Of a DNA stretch of 26,562 nucleotides, positions 16,601 through 24,466 are shown in pieces. The DNA is from Candidatus Thorarchaeota archaeon SMTZ1-83 (GTDB lineage Archaea > Asgardarchaeota > Thorarchaeia > Thorarchaeales > Thorarchaeaceae). Below the pieces are notes generated by a model. That model did not search any database, was not told where the DNA came from, and saw nothing but the letters and a program-made list of their open reading frames with translations. Within the stretch, counting starts at the first letter, position 1, and the number at the start of each line of letters is the position of its first letter. The DNA is taken from the NCBI GenBank assembly GCA_001563325.1, contig LRSK01000014.1, positions 1 through 26,562 of the forward strand, written 5' to 3'. The translations under genes and the position numbers were made by a program.

Positions 16601-17396
16601 AGTATGCCCGAAAGTCACCATTGGCGTTACCGAAGACGACTTCAAGTTGTGCTCCTCCCGTCAGGTTCTCAGCACCGACGGCTGTTATCGTATAGATATC
16701 AGCCACCTCAAAGACGACTCCACCATTACTCTCAATTAGCGAGAATCTGCCTGCCTGGGAACCCGCAAGTACTTCATAGCTGCCGTCATCGTCCAGATCC
16801 TCTCCTAGCACTACTCGCACCGGACTATTGCTGGTGTAGTTCCATCGCTGCGAAGAGTCCACATCGTATGCGTAGGCACGGTTGTCATCGGCTCCAAGCA
16901 CAATCTCGTCAACGAGGTCTCCGTCCAAGTCTGCACCCACTACTGTACGGACAGCATTCCCAAGAACTACGCTCGTCATCACTGTCTGGTCATAGGCTAT
17001 GACCTGAAAGCCATCTTCTGTCCCAACAAGAATCTCTACGGCGGGACCTAGATTCCCAGCCATAGAGCTGATGGCAAAGACATTTGCTCCAAGGTCCAGA
17101 CTCCACTGAAGAGTGCCATCCTCATTGTAGAGAACCAGCGTGCCATTCTGTGTGATTGCCGCCACCTCATCACGAGTGTCGCCATCAAAGTCTGCCACTG
17201 AAACGTCAAGCACCTGTGATTCAAGGTTCTCCGACCACACCATAGCTGTATCAAACGGTGTCAGGTCTGCAAGTGAAGCGGAGTCTTGCTCTGGTAACAT
17301 CCCAGTTGGTTGCATAGACGGATCTCCGGCTACCGTCTGGAGCCCTACCAGAATGCAGACAAACAACAGCGCCAAGATAAGCTGGTATGATTTCAT
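10653..17396 (-). CDS. Giant membrane-anchored TSP3-repeat protein with FG-GAP-like propeller
   Basis: The protein has 2247 residues. Signal peptide: MKSYQLILALLFVCILVG. About residues 30-395 form a beta-propeller with FG-GAP/integrin-type calcium loops (VADFDGDTRDEVAAI, GADLDGDLVDEIVLG, VGDLDNDGQNEFCVG). About 397-2100 hold roughly 65 thrombospondin-type-3 units of 22-35 residues with the pattern DSDGDxLxDxxEVxxYGTDP, whose Asp residues bind calcium in characterised family members. A single membrane helix (WLIPMGGLFILALVSVVIF, about 2103-2121) is followed by a basic stop-transfer and a cytoplasmic beta-sandwich-like domain of about 115 residues. This makes a long, calcium-stiffened surface stalk with a head at the N-terminus. 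The start is the ATG at 17396, with GGAGAG about 9 nt upstream, overlapping the ATPase stop as ATGA. An upstream in-frame ATG at 17429 is less likely because it buries the signal peptide. Last gene of the five-gene operon. Confidence 0.88.
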   Translation of the reverse strand: MKSYQLILALLFVCILVGLQTVAGDPSMQPTGMLPEQDSASLADLTPFDTAMVWSENLESQVLDVSVADFDGDTRDEVAAITQNGTLVLYNEDGTLQWSLDLGANVFAISSMAGNLGPAVEILVGTEDGFQVIAYDQTVMTSVVLGNAVRTVVGADLDGDLVDEIVLGADDNRAYAYDVDSSQRWNYTSNSPVRVVLGEDLDDDGSYEVLAGSQAGRFSLIESNGGVVFEVADIYTITAVGAENLTGGAQLEVVFGNANGDFRAYSYGGISLYNISLDDRIHSIATGNLVSGGWPELAIGTSGNGLHVFNSTGHLLWNKTLGGVVSAVELAYVGPLTDNQILSGDNGGTISLFNSSGRLISQTGVIGFAGVLQVGDLDNDGQNEFCVGSNTGLLAVFGLDTDSDALADARERLIEGTAFDNPDSDGDRLDDGQEILDYGTDPLSTDSDLDRLSDFAEVMSHGTDPNNPDSDSDLLTDWQEVYLGTNPNEADSDRDSLTDYEENNITLTDPLEADSDDNDINDGQDDNDGDGLSNIQEVRLTKTDPNEVDTDNNGIQDFYDDEDSDNLANWKEISVGSNPLDADSDDDGLLDGPEVKIWKSSPTDTDTDDDSLTDWEEVVIVRSSPIKSDTDDDSLSDYAEFVTYGTNVTNSDSDYDTLNDFAEINTYNTDPLNSDSDADGLSDGEEVKTHKTDPNAADTDLDLLSDFDEVFTHHTNATRSDTDGDTIDDGREILVYGTNATLVDTDFDGIKDPDEIKYLSAGFNATNPNTFDAVVNDYDWDLDVDNLTNGDEIYLTRTNPNNIDTDGDTITDDLEDLDLDDLTNYVELYVSNTHPRRPDTDGEGLKDGDEYIVLGTNPNDKDSNDNSISDYDEDFDSDRLPNGIELYVTSTDPLNSHTYGGVRDDEYDSDTDSLSNWFEVFMTQTDPLYNDTDDDGIFDWEEDLDDDDLTNLAESQFDCDPLNPDSDSDLLTDGEEVYDTHTNPNDNDDDDDGIIDGNDDEDQDGLTNLQEIRTYGTNVTLWDTDDDRLRDGLEIQLGLNATNPDTDNDGLYDGWEDINSNGMYEPLLGEKGEDVDADGIIDPWETSPLVADSDEDNLDDGDEYIFGTNPLKADTDQDLLLDGDEVLEYSTNPLLNDTDGDLLDDYTEVELTLTDPNLVMTNGTHSDYVVDSDYDGLSNGDEIYIYDTNPGDFDSDNDNIGDGAEVSIHGSNPLKQDSDGDGLSDFDELNYGTNMTAQDTDGDGMDDFVEIEVIGTNATRWSTYLNGTSDFNLDHDADGLVDGLEIYGYHSNATNNDSDGDMLLDGIEVNMAGSSPTDQDTDNDGVSDYLEYMVYNTDTTGSDSDSDALSDYYEIYVSLTSPMQWDSDGDQLSDGAEVNDYGTDPNSWDTDRDLISDKKELELGTSPNLNDTDSDGLSDWEEWQVYGTDPIEPDIDGDGLFDKEEIDEGTDPENADSDFDSLTDYDELYIYSTSPLNPDTDEDNIADSDEVLNSGTDPNLADSDGDTIPDDLDDIDADGLTNFDEIYQYETNCTMFDTDGDMLGDGYEILTSDTNPLKSDSDSDSLSDWDEIFRYSSNPNRKDSDGDHLVDGEEALTWHTLLNSSDSDSDMVTDYDEIKVFETNPLDADTDDDMLTDGEELYVYNTDPLEEDSDSDALLDSQEVILGTNPRKKDSDSDGLTDFQENNQTLTNPLLYSTKGDGTSDSDWDMDDDLLTNKQELTLTKTNPQVTDTDSDGKIDGNDDEDRDILTNYQECFLTKTDPRKRDSDGDMISDFNDDEDGEGLTNGEEIALGTNPLKVDTDGDLLDDWEEVEEYFTDPLLKDSDGDLLEDAEEVLDYGSNPLLNDTDLDLLSDYEEVRFTGTNPTMNMTHAGILDSLWDSDGDTINNIDELRIYGTLANDPDSDNDDIEDGDEIALGTDPLNRDTDSDTIMDGAELLIHGTSPLTNDTDSDLLLDYEEIFIYGTSGNNSDTDSDLLSDYDEVMVYGSDPTNADVDLDFVNDYDEILVYFTNPWLDDTDNDTLADGLEIFQLGSDPTTNDTDGDLLSDDLEHFKYGTDLKSVDTDSDGWTDYEEVAIYGSSPTQADTDGDSLPDPMDFNPRTHWLIPMGGLFILALVSVVIFRRVRSTYKREYVTRAEPASPGLEPGMDVVVEYKIRDGKVVFGVAVRNDSRSPMSNVQVVLGIPDLTETIKSESVGTVEPGDLAVAMVEFELQPGAEGELVGMVEYDAADGEHRIVNLKPVKIVA
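11110..16205 (-). repeat. About 65 tandem TSP3 coding repeats
   Basis: Degenerate units of mostly 66-69 bp encode DxDxDxLxDxxE calcium motifs. The period is visible on the plus strand as recurring gtcagaatc/atcgtagtc-like words. Units differ in spacer (YGTDP, TLTDP, HGTSP), and several longer units contain an extra DDxDxDGLTN insertion, so the array is old and diverged rather than a recent expansion. Confidence 0.9.
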
Positions 17397-18382
17397 GTTA
17401 TACTCTCTCCTGATTGATTTGTCTTCCAAGGCTTGACCTGGAAGTAGTCAAAGAAATCGGCCTCAACCAGAGATATCTCTTCGAATGGTACCTTCCTCTC
17501 GTTGAATGCCCTTATAAGCGGCAGAATCTGATCTGCGGGGTCATCGATGAACAGCTTCATCGCGTTTCGCCCCGACATCGCAGTATACTTGACTCCGGGT
17601 GCACTCTCAACTCGGTTCACAATCTCCCTGGACATGACGGGCAGGACAACTCGTATGCTCTCACCCCTTCCAGGTAGTGTAGAAATCAGTTCTTCAGGAG
17701 TGCCAAACTGGCTTACCAATCCGTGTTCCAGTAGACACACCCTAGTACAGTAGTCCACAATCTCTAGGTCATGTGAGATAATCACCATTGTAGTACCGAG
17801 CTCGAAATTCAACTCTTTCAAGTAGTTGAGGGTTTCATGGCGCAGGTGGGCATCGAGTCCAGTCGTTGGCTCATCCAGAAGCAGCACCGGTGGATCGTGA
17901 ATCATCCCAAGACAAATGGAGACCCTCTTCCTCTCTCCACCTGAGAGCTTCTTCACCTGCTTGGTAATAAGCTCTTCATCAAATCCAAGTATCGTGAGGA
18001 CTTCACGTGCTCGCTGTTCAATCTCCTTCGGTCTGAGGCCGAAGAGTCTTCCGAAGAACTGAGCGTTCTGAAGTGGAGTGAAGTCATAGTAAAGACTCAG
18101 ATGCTCAAGTTGGGGTACGTATCCCACGAGCAGACTGATGAGCATTCTCTCCTTTGTGACATCGTATCCTCCAACGAACGCCTCTCCATCTGAGGGGCTG
18201 ATTTGTCCTGTGAGCACTCGGAGGACAGTCGTTTTGCCGGCACCGGACGCACCTATTATTCCCAGGAACTCCTTCTTGTTCGCGAAGAACGACACTCCTT
18301 TGAGCGCGTAGAAGTCACCGAACGCGACTTTCAGGTCCTTTATGGCAATCTCCCGTTCAGGCCGTCGATCCGCATCGGTCAC
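17393..18382 (-). CDS. ABC transporter ATPase 2
   Basis: The product is about 329 residues: one ABC nucleotide-binding domain plus a C-terminal extension of about 100 residues. Walker A is GASGAGKTT (about 44-52), the Q-loop Gln lies in YVPQLEHL (about 91), the signature is LSGGERKR (about 146-153), Walker B is VLLLDEP (about 166-172) and the H-loop His lies in ISHD (about 204). All residues for ATP hydrolysis are present. It is of the type that drives ABC-2 permeases; the tail resembles the DUF4162-like ends of such subunits. I prefer the GTG at 18382, with GGAGGTG about 6 nt upstream; a GTG at 18391 overlaps that site. The start sits just after the S8-like gene's stop, and the gene overlaps the giant TSP3 gene by 4 bp (ATGA). 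This is the second ATPase in an operon with one permease. Confidence 0.9.
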   Translation of the reverse strand: MTDADRRPEREIAIKDLKVAFGDFYALKGVSFFANKKEFLGIIGASGAGKTTVLRVLTGQISPSDGEAFVGGYDVTKERMLISLLVGYVPQLEHLSLYYDFTPLQNAQFFGRLFGLRPKEIEQRAREVLTILGFDEELITKQVKKLSGGERKRVSICLGMIHDPPVLLLDEPTTGLDAHLRHETLNYLKELNFELGTTMVIISHDLEIVDYCTRVCLLEHGLVSQFGTPEELISTLPGRGESIRVVLPVMSREIVNRVESAPGVKYTAMSGRNAMKLFIDDPADQILPLIRAFNERKVPFEEISLVEADFFDYFQVKPWKTNQSGESIT

Positions 18383-18383
18383 T

Positions 18384-21300
18384 TCAGACACCTCCCACCT
18401 TGTCGCTAATCTTCTCGAACATCTTGCGGCCCTCCTCTAGTGTTACCATGAGTCCCCTGAGAGCCTCCACTTTCTGAATGCGGTCAAGGTCCTCACGCTG
18501 AATGAGGTATTCTATTTGTGTGAAGGCTGCCAGCAGAGTGTTCAATGTATTGTCTATCTCCCTGACAAGCTGTGTGTCAATATCAACGATTCTCAGCCTC
18601 TTCCTTCTTCGCGACCTGTACGACATTAGTCCAACAATGAGGCCGCCAAAGATGCCGACCGAGGACATAAGAGCTATCTGAGCCATTGTCAACCCGATAT
18701 CTGGACCTGTGGTCGTCGTCGTGACGTCTGGCAAATAGAGATCAAAGCTGACACTGGCATATGCTGTGGCATAGTCCTCATTACCAAGCATGATGAATAT
18801 GGCATTGATTCTGCCAGACGAGTTCCAGTATGCTGGAATGAACTGGGATGAATAGAGCCCATTCTCAACAAAGCCGGCAATGAAGAAAGCTAGCGAACCG
18901 TTCGGTAGTTCAAACACGATCGCTACGAAGAGGTCATTCACAGGCTGACTGTAGTAGTCTATGACTTCCAGATTCAGATATACGCTGATTCCTGTCTGAT
19001 AGGCTGTTCTATCCTCTGAGAGAGATGCGACTCCAGTTAGGGTGTTTAAAAGAAGGTAGTCGTTCAGGTTATCCAAGAGAATGCTGTTGTTACACTTGAC
19101 AAGGTTCTTGTTCATGAAAATCCTTGAGGAGCCGAAGAGAGCAAGCTCAGGCTTGGTGCGGTCAAGCAAGACAACGGGCTTTCCATCCAAGAACGCACAC
19201 GCCAGGGACTGGTTCTCCAGAATGTACGTGCCCTCTCCAAGCCAGAGTGATTCGACACTAGCACCCAACAGAGAGCTTGTCACGATGTCCGTTGTGTTGT
19301 CTTCAGTGTGTTTACCTTGCATTGAATAGCCGTAGGATGCCAGAAGACCATTGATGACTGTGGTATTCGCCCGGTCATCGTGGTCTCCGAATATGATGAG
19401 CTTGCCACCTCCAGCGGTATAGTCTCTCATGATTTCGATATCTGTGCTATTGAACTCTTCAGAAGGCCCAAACATCAGCACAGCAGAAAACTGTGTAAGC
19501 AGGTCTTTGTTTAGAGGCATGCCTGGAGTTTCAACGAGGTCGAGCCCTCTGTTTGCCATTGACTTCTTGAGATCTGAGAGTCCGGAGAAGGTAGTCATCC
19601 GAAATACATCAAGTAGGCCGGTCAAAGCACTGAGATCGCCAAGATTTCCTAGACTGAAACCTCCCTCCAATGTGGGTCCTTCTTCTGAATCCTGCGCCAG
19701 AGCAATCGGGAAGCCTCCGCCTCCTCCAATGTCTTCTCCAAGCCCCCCACCAAGATCCCCTAGGTCTCCCATGAAACTAAGTCCTCCCCCGTGGGAGGTG
19801 TCGAGAAGGAGCATTGCTCTGGGGTATTCAATCACCCTATCCAGTGTGATATTATACGTCCATCCCTGCTCTGTCACAATAACATAGTCACAATGGCGAT
19901 AGCCGTCCATCATGATTGGGGGTGCTAGAAGGAACAGCGAGAAGTTGTAGTATCCTTCAACGCTCTGAACGCTCGACAGAGTCACGTTCCCCCAATCACT
20001 TGCATTGCCGTGCTTCTGGACAGTGAGATTCCCCAACGGTACGTTTGAAGACAACATGAAAGTATAGAGCCCAAAGTCGGCTGGAAATCGAATATCAAAT
20101 GGCGCAAATGGAATCTGCTTGGGATAGACTGACGTCGAGGGAATGGGTGTAACTACAAACAGGTCTCGCATAATGAAGTTGTCAAGTAATCCAAGAATCG
20201 CACTCAAGTCAAGCGTAGGAGCCAGTAGGGAACCAGTAGAGAGCGACAGTGCGTCATCGATGTTTCCTGCCGTGACCCAATAGACAGTGCTGATACCCAT
20301 CTTCTCAGGACTCCACTCGGCGTTCATGACGGATGCTTGGAAGGGTTTCACACGGTCGTAGGAGAATACTCTGCCGTACAGTGAATCACCATCATCCTCA
20401 CCGTGAATGATCAGCATGGCTCCAGTTACATCACTAGTGTTCCACCCGATATTCATCACCACTGCTCTTGATTCGTAAGTTTCACCCATCTCGGCAATTC
20501 GCGGTATCTCTGCCTCTACGACTATGAGGTCGTCTTCCGGTGCACCAGTTGTGGTTGGGTCTAAGTCCCACATGGCATCGATTGATGCACCAAGTACTGT
20601 CCTGTTCTCAGCGAAGCCCATGGCAATTGTCACGTTGGCTGGTTCATTGAGGGGCAGAACGCCGAAGTCCCATTTCATGGCCAATCCAACTGAACCGTCG
20701 AAAGTGGTTGAGCCAGTCAGATTGTCATCCGAAACATGTGAGGAGATGTCCGACGAGTTACCAATCTCGAATGCACTCAGCGAAATGCTAGAGTTCAGAC
20801 CGAAGTAGAAGCTGTCCAGGTCTTCGTTCACGCCATATGCGAATATCTCTTCACTGTTGAGATCGTATTTTCCATGGTCATCTTCTCCATCCCCAAATAT
20901 GTCAAGACTGTACGAAAGGAAAAGACTAACATTCTCTACAGGGGCGTGTCCCAGGTTTAGGACATATGGTGTCACTCTGAAGGCTGTAAGCGGCTGGTCC
21001 GAATACTCAGTAAGGTTGTAGGCCTCTACTACCAATGTGACATAGATTTCATCCTCAAATGAGAGGACACCAACATAACGCGAGTAGCCATAATCTCCAG
21101 CACCTAAGGCCACTTGATGCATCTCACTCTTGACATCAAACTCCATCAGATTCGTGGGACTTCTGTTTCCCCACCTAAGCGCGAACATGCCCATCATTAT
21201 GTGCATGCTGGGCTCCTGACTGGGGCGTGTGTCAAGTCCTGCCACAGTTGTACCATAGCTGCTCATCAGTAAGATGGTTGAGGCGTCTTTCCCTGATGCA

Positions 21301-22757
21301 GCGACAATGCCAAGAGCCAGTAGAGGAGTCCCTGTAGTCCTGTTGTGTGGTTCGATGGGAGTCTGTTGATTGAGGAGATACTGAAACGCCGCAGGCAGAT
21401 TCAGCAAACCAGCGCCCCCGTCGTTTGCCCCGTACCCAATTGGAGTGGCCGTATCTCTCAAAACGTTCGAAAGGACTAGCGGAGTTGCCCTGTCAAATGC
21501 CTGTAGCAGGATTGCAGCTGCTCCAGCAACGATTGCTGCAGAGGCTGTTGTCGTATCAGAAACGGTGTAGTTCTCATCCACAGTTTCCCCGAGTAGTCCT
21601 CCACCAAGCAATCCGGAGATGTCCCCGAGACCTCCCAGGTCCAGGTCGCCGAAACCCAATCCGCTCAGGCCCGCCCCAATCTTTGCTCCCACGATTCCCA
21701 CTCCTGGAGCAACAAGATCGGGCTTTGTCAGAAATGAGAGAGACGGTCCACGTCCAGAGAAGTCTGGAATCTCTTGCTTCTGAGTGTCGTATGCTCCAAC
21801 AGTCAGAGCCTCTGCTGAGCCTCCTGGTGACATTATTGTCAAATAGTCCGGGCCGTCATCTCCTGAGGCGGCCACGACTAACACACCTTTCTCTGTGGCC
21901 TCCTTCACTGCAAGTGTCACTGCATCCCCGGGAGCACCAAAGGTGTTGAATGGAAGAAGTATGATGTCGGCGCCCCGACTGCATGCCCACTCTATTCCAG
22001 AGACAATCCAGCTGGGAGCTGCGAAGAGTCCGCCAAGTGTCACCTTCGCTGAGAGCAGAGTTGCACCTGGGGCTATTCCCGCATAGAGGCCACTTGACAG
22101 GTTGCCTGTCCCTGCAGCGATAGAGGCTGCATAGGTCCCATGACCAATTATGTCAGTTGGTAGTGTGTCTGCCTCTACAAAAGAGGCGTATGCATTGACC
22201 TTGTTGACATCTTCGTGACCAGTGTCAATCCCTGTATCAAGCACCGCAATGACAACGCCTGTGCCATTGTATCCTTGTTCCCATAGGTTTCTGGCACCAA
22301 TCGTATCAACTGGAGAAGCATATTCATCGGCGCTGAAAGACGATGTGGAGAGCGAGTGTGTTTCAGAGATCTCTTGTACTTCATTTGACCAGACTGCTGT
22401 GATGAAGTCCTCTTCCGCCAGTTTTGAGATCGCCTTGCCTATCAGACTCACACGCAGCATGTTCAGTTCATAATATGTGTCTACAATCTCGGCGGTTCTG
22501 TCAGCCATAGCGATTGCGTTGCGAGCTTTGAACTCACTGGCCGCCGTATCATAAGAAACTAACAAATCCAACGTTTCTTCAGAGTCAGTTCGGTCGAGAA
22601 GAGAATTATCGATTTTGCTGGCTGGGTTGTACCCTGAATCGGCATCAGATCCAACAGGGGAAACTCCAGCGATAGAACTCACTACCATAAGCGCCACGAG
22701 AAAGGAGGCGAGGAATCTGCTCCAATGTTGTGTTTCTCGTCGTCCGAATCTGGCCAT
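18384..22757 (-). CDS. Membrane-anchored S8 subtilisin-like pseudoprotease with GldG/IFT52-like domain
   Basis: The protein has 1457 residues: signal peptide (about 12-33), prodomain-like region (about 45-135), then an S8 fold (about 150-450). Asp174 (AVLDTGID) and His206 (GHGTYAASIAAG) are in place. The oxyanion segment reads VVAASGDDGPD, with Asp300 where Asn is normal. The Ser segment reads TTTASAAIVAGAAA, with Thr404 at the nucleophile position of GTSMAAP, so proteolysis is unlikely. A Gly/Leu/Asp-rich insert (about 361-390) precedes it, and a second lies at about 989-1052. Long beta-rich regions follow. At about 1052-1240 there is a GldG/IFT52-like domain (FSAVLMFGPSEEF, GGGKLIIFGD). A membrane helix (about 1352-1372) and an 85-residue basic, helical cytoplasmic tail end the protein. 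The gene sits between the two ABC ATPase genes, 4 nt after the first, so it probably senses or binds ligand for the transporter. An active unconventional protease is the alternative. Confidence 0.85.
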   Translation of the reverse strand: MARFGRRETQHWSRFLASFLVALMVVSSIAGVSPVGSDADSGYNPASKIDNSLLDRTDSEETLDLLVSYDTAASEFKARNAIAMADRTAEIVDTYYELNMLRVSLIGKAISKLAEEDFITAVWSNEVQEISETHSLSTSSFSADEYASPVDTIGARNLWEQGYNGTGVVIAVLDTGIDTGHEDVNKVNAYASFVEADTLPTDIIGHGTYAASIAAGTGNLSSGLYAGIAPGATLLSAKVTLGGLFAAPSWIVSGIEWACSRGADIILLPFNTFGAPGDAVTLAVKEATEKGVLVVAASGDDGPDYLTIMSPGGSAEALTVGAYDTQKQEIPDFSGRGPSLSFLTKPDLVAPGVGIVGAKIGAGLSGLGFGDLDLGGLGDISGLLGGGLLGETVDENYTVSDTTTASAAIVAGAAAILLQAFDRATPLVLSNVLRDTATPIGYGANDGGAGLLNLPAAFQYLLNQQTPIEPHNRTTGTPLLALGIVAASGKDASTILLMSSYGTTVAGLDTRPSQEPSMHIMMGMFALRWGNRSPTNLMEFDVKSEMHQVALGAGDYGYSRYVGVLSFEDEIYVTLVVEAYNLTEYSDQPLTAFRVTPYVLNLGHAPVENVSLFLSYSLDIFGDGEDDHGKYDLNSEEIFAYGVNEDLDSFYFGLNSSISLSAFEIGNSSDISSHVSDDNLTGSTTFDGSVGLAMKWDFGVLPLNEPANVTIAMGFAENRTVLGASIDAMWDLDPTTTGAPEDDLIVVEAEIPRIAEMGETYESRAVVMNIGWNTSDVTGAMLIIHGEDDGDSLYGRVFSYDRVKPFQASVMNAEWSPEKMGISTVYWVTAGNIDDALSLSTGSLLAPTLDLSAILGLLDNFIMRDLFVVTPIPSTSVYPKQIPFAPFDIRFPADFGLYTFMLSSNVPLGNLTVQKHGNASDWGNVTLSSVQSVEGYYNFSLFLLAPPIMMDGYRHCDYVIVTEQGWTYNITLDRVIEYPRAMLLLDTSHGGGLSFMGDLGDLGGGLGEDIGGGGGFPIALAQDSEEGPTLEGGFSLGNLGDLSALTGLLDVFRMTTFSGLSDLKKSMANRGLDLVETPGMPLNKDLLTQFSAVLMFGPSEEFNSTDIEIMRDYTAGGGKLIIFGDHDDRANTTVINGLLASYGYSMQGKHTEDNTTDIVTSSLLGASVESLWLGEGTYILENQSLACAFLDGKPVVLLDRTKPELALFGSSRIFMNKNLVKCNNSILLDNLNDYLLLNTLTGVASLSEDRTAYQTGISVYLNLEVIDYYSQPVNDLFVAIVFELPNGSLAFFIAGFVENGLYSSQFIPAYWNSSGRINAIFIMLGNEDYATAYASVSFDLYLPDVTTTTTGPDIGLTMAQIALMSSVGIFGGLIVGLMSYRSRRRKRLRIVDIDTQLVREIDNTLNTLLAAFTQIEYLIQREDLDRIQKVEALRGLMVTLEEGRKMFEKISDKVGGV

Positions 22758-22761
22758 GCCA

Positions 22762-24453
22762 TCACTTCTCTAGCGATCCTTGAATCAATCCTCTTGTAAT
22801 TGCAATGTAGTAGTCAACCATGTCGCTCAGTGCTTTTGTCTTCACAATCTTGACAGGAATCCGCTTCTCCCTTAGCGCTGTCACGCATCTCTCTGCAATG
22901 ACCTCTAGAGCCTCGTCTGTGTACACTTTAAGAAGCTCACCGCGCTGTAGAACAAACCTAACTCCCTTGACACTCTCCAGAGTGGTTCGGGCACGGGGGT
23001 CAACCTCTTCGAGAACTACGCCCACAGCGAATCCGCTGTTTGGCATCGACTCTTTCAGTCTTTGCGGAGTCCCAAAGGACACCAGACTCTTTCCTCTCAT
23101 GAAGACCGCGACTTTGTCACAGAACTCGGATTCTATGGGATAGTGAGTGATCACGATTATCGATGTACCGTATTCCTGATTTATGTAGTTGAGATACTGC
23201 CAAAGCTCGGTTCTATTGTCAGGGTCTAGTCCACTGGTTGGCTCATCCATCAGCAGTACCTTCGGCATGTGTGCCATGGCAACACTAATGGAAGTTCTTC
23301 GCTGCTCTCCGCCACTAAGTTCCTTTGTGGCATTGTTACCTTTTTCCAGTATCCCAAAGTCTCTCAAGAGCGACTTTCCTCTCTGGATCAACTGCCACTC
23401 AGGTATGTCATACTGTTTTCCAAACGCTATGATATTCTCCAAAGGAGTGAAGGTTTCGTACATGAATGAGAGATCTTGAGGACAATAACCGAAGAAGTGA
23501 CGGACTTTGGTGGTCTGTCTCGAGTCTATGCCGGCGATTCTCGCAACACCTGTACTAGGAATGTCTCCAATCAAGGCCTTGACCGTCGTAGATTTGCCTG
23601 CGCCAGACTCTCCGATGATCGCCAACATTTCCCCTTCTTGAACAGAGAATGTGACATTCTCGATTAGCTTCTGGCCTGACTTCAGCTTGACAGTGAGATT
23701 CCTTGTTTCCAAGACATCTCGGTAGGCAGGGGCTTCCTTCCAGGCGTAGGGCTGAATATAGACCTTATCTGCTATGATAGTGAGATTCGGATTTGATCTT
23801 GGTCCTAAGAGCAACTGCGGTTGTGCCACGAGGTATATCTTCGGATCGCCGACTACACCTTCAGGCTCAACGCGCACCTCTAAGAATCCCTCCGGAAGGA
23901 TAGTTCCCCTTTGAGGTTGAAGCGCCTGGGTTGAAAAGCCCACAACAGTCCCGGTAATCATTATGGGGAGTCTGTCTGACGCTCTCTTTCCCCACACGGT
24001 GCAAATGCTCTGCTCGCTTCTAATCCTGACTAGCTCCTTCACTGCCTGCTGCAAGTCTCCTCCGTCATAGTAGAGGTCTTCAGAGAGGTTCCTCTTCAGG
24101 TAGTTCTGAAGAGTAATCTCAGTGGCAGCCACATCCTCCTGAGACGCCCCTTCTCCACCTACTGTGAGGACCATTTCTAAGTCGCCTCTTCTAGTCCTGC
24201 GCAGGTCCTCCTCAACATACACTACGATGCGTCTTGTCAGTACTCCCTTTTTCACCTTGAGTATTCGTCCCTTGAATTTCACCTCTCTTCCTGTAGACGT
24301 CAAGGCTCCTTGGACATCACAATGGAGCTCACGATCGTTTCTGGCAAGACACCAGTCTATTGCGTCACCAAGTCGTGCTCCTGAGAAGTAGCCCTCCTCA
24401 ACAAAGGGAGGGACGCCTTCGGGCCGTGGGGGTTCAGCATCAATTCTTTCCAT
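22762..24453 (-). CDS. ABC transporter ATPase 1 with 245-residue N-terminal extension
   Basis: The product is 563 residues. A region of about 245 residues that I do not recognise (mixed alpha/beta, no membrane helix) precedes a complete ABC ATPase. Walker A is GESGAGKST (about 281-289), the Q-loop is YCPQDL (Gln at about 326), the signature is LSGGEQRR (about 379-386), Walker B is VLLMDEP (about 399-405) and the H-loop is ITHYP. A C-terminal extension of about 100 residues follows. The cytosolic N-terminal region may bind a regulator, ligand or the membrane. The start is the ATG at 24453, with GAGGTGAG about 8 nt upstream, which overlaps the end of the permease gene. A longer frame from 24519 would overlap the permease gene by 53 bp and is less likely. 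It ends 4 nt before the subtilisin-like gene. Confidence 0.9.
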   Translation of the reverse strand: MERIDAEPPRPEGVPPFVEEGYFSGARLGDAIDWCLARNDRELHCDVQGALTSTGREVKFKGRILKVKKGVLTRRIVVYVEEDLRRTRRGDLEMVLTVGGEGASQEDVAATEITLQNYLKRNLSEDLYYDGGDLQQAVKELVRIRSEQSICTVWGKRASDRLPIMITGTVVGFSTQALQPQRGTILPEGFLEVRVEPEGVVGDPKIYLVAQPQLLLGPRSNPNLTIIADKVYIQPYAWKEAPAYRDVLETRNLTVKLKSGQKLIENVTFSVQEGEMLAIIGESGAGKSTTVKALIGDIPSTGVARIAGIDSRQTTKVRHFFGYCPQDLSFMYETFTPLENIIAFGKQYDIPEWQLIQRGKSLLRDFGILEKGNNATKELSGGEQRRTSISVAMAHMPKVLLMDEPTSGLDPDNRTELWQYLNYINQEYGTSIIVITHYPIESEFCDKVAVFMRGKSLVSFGTPQRLKESMPNSGFAVGVVLEEVDPRARTTLESVKGVRFVLQRGELLKVYTDEALEVIAERCVTALREKRIPVKIVKTKALSDMVDYYIAITRGLIQGSLEK

Positions 24454-24466
24454 AGTAGTCCTCACC

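Noticed and set aside
17393..17429. Longer start for the giant TSP3 protein (ATG at 17429)
   Set aside because: It adds 11 charged residues before a clean signal peptide and lacks a ribosome site, whereas the ATG at 17396 has GGAGAG and the ATGA overlap.
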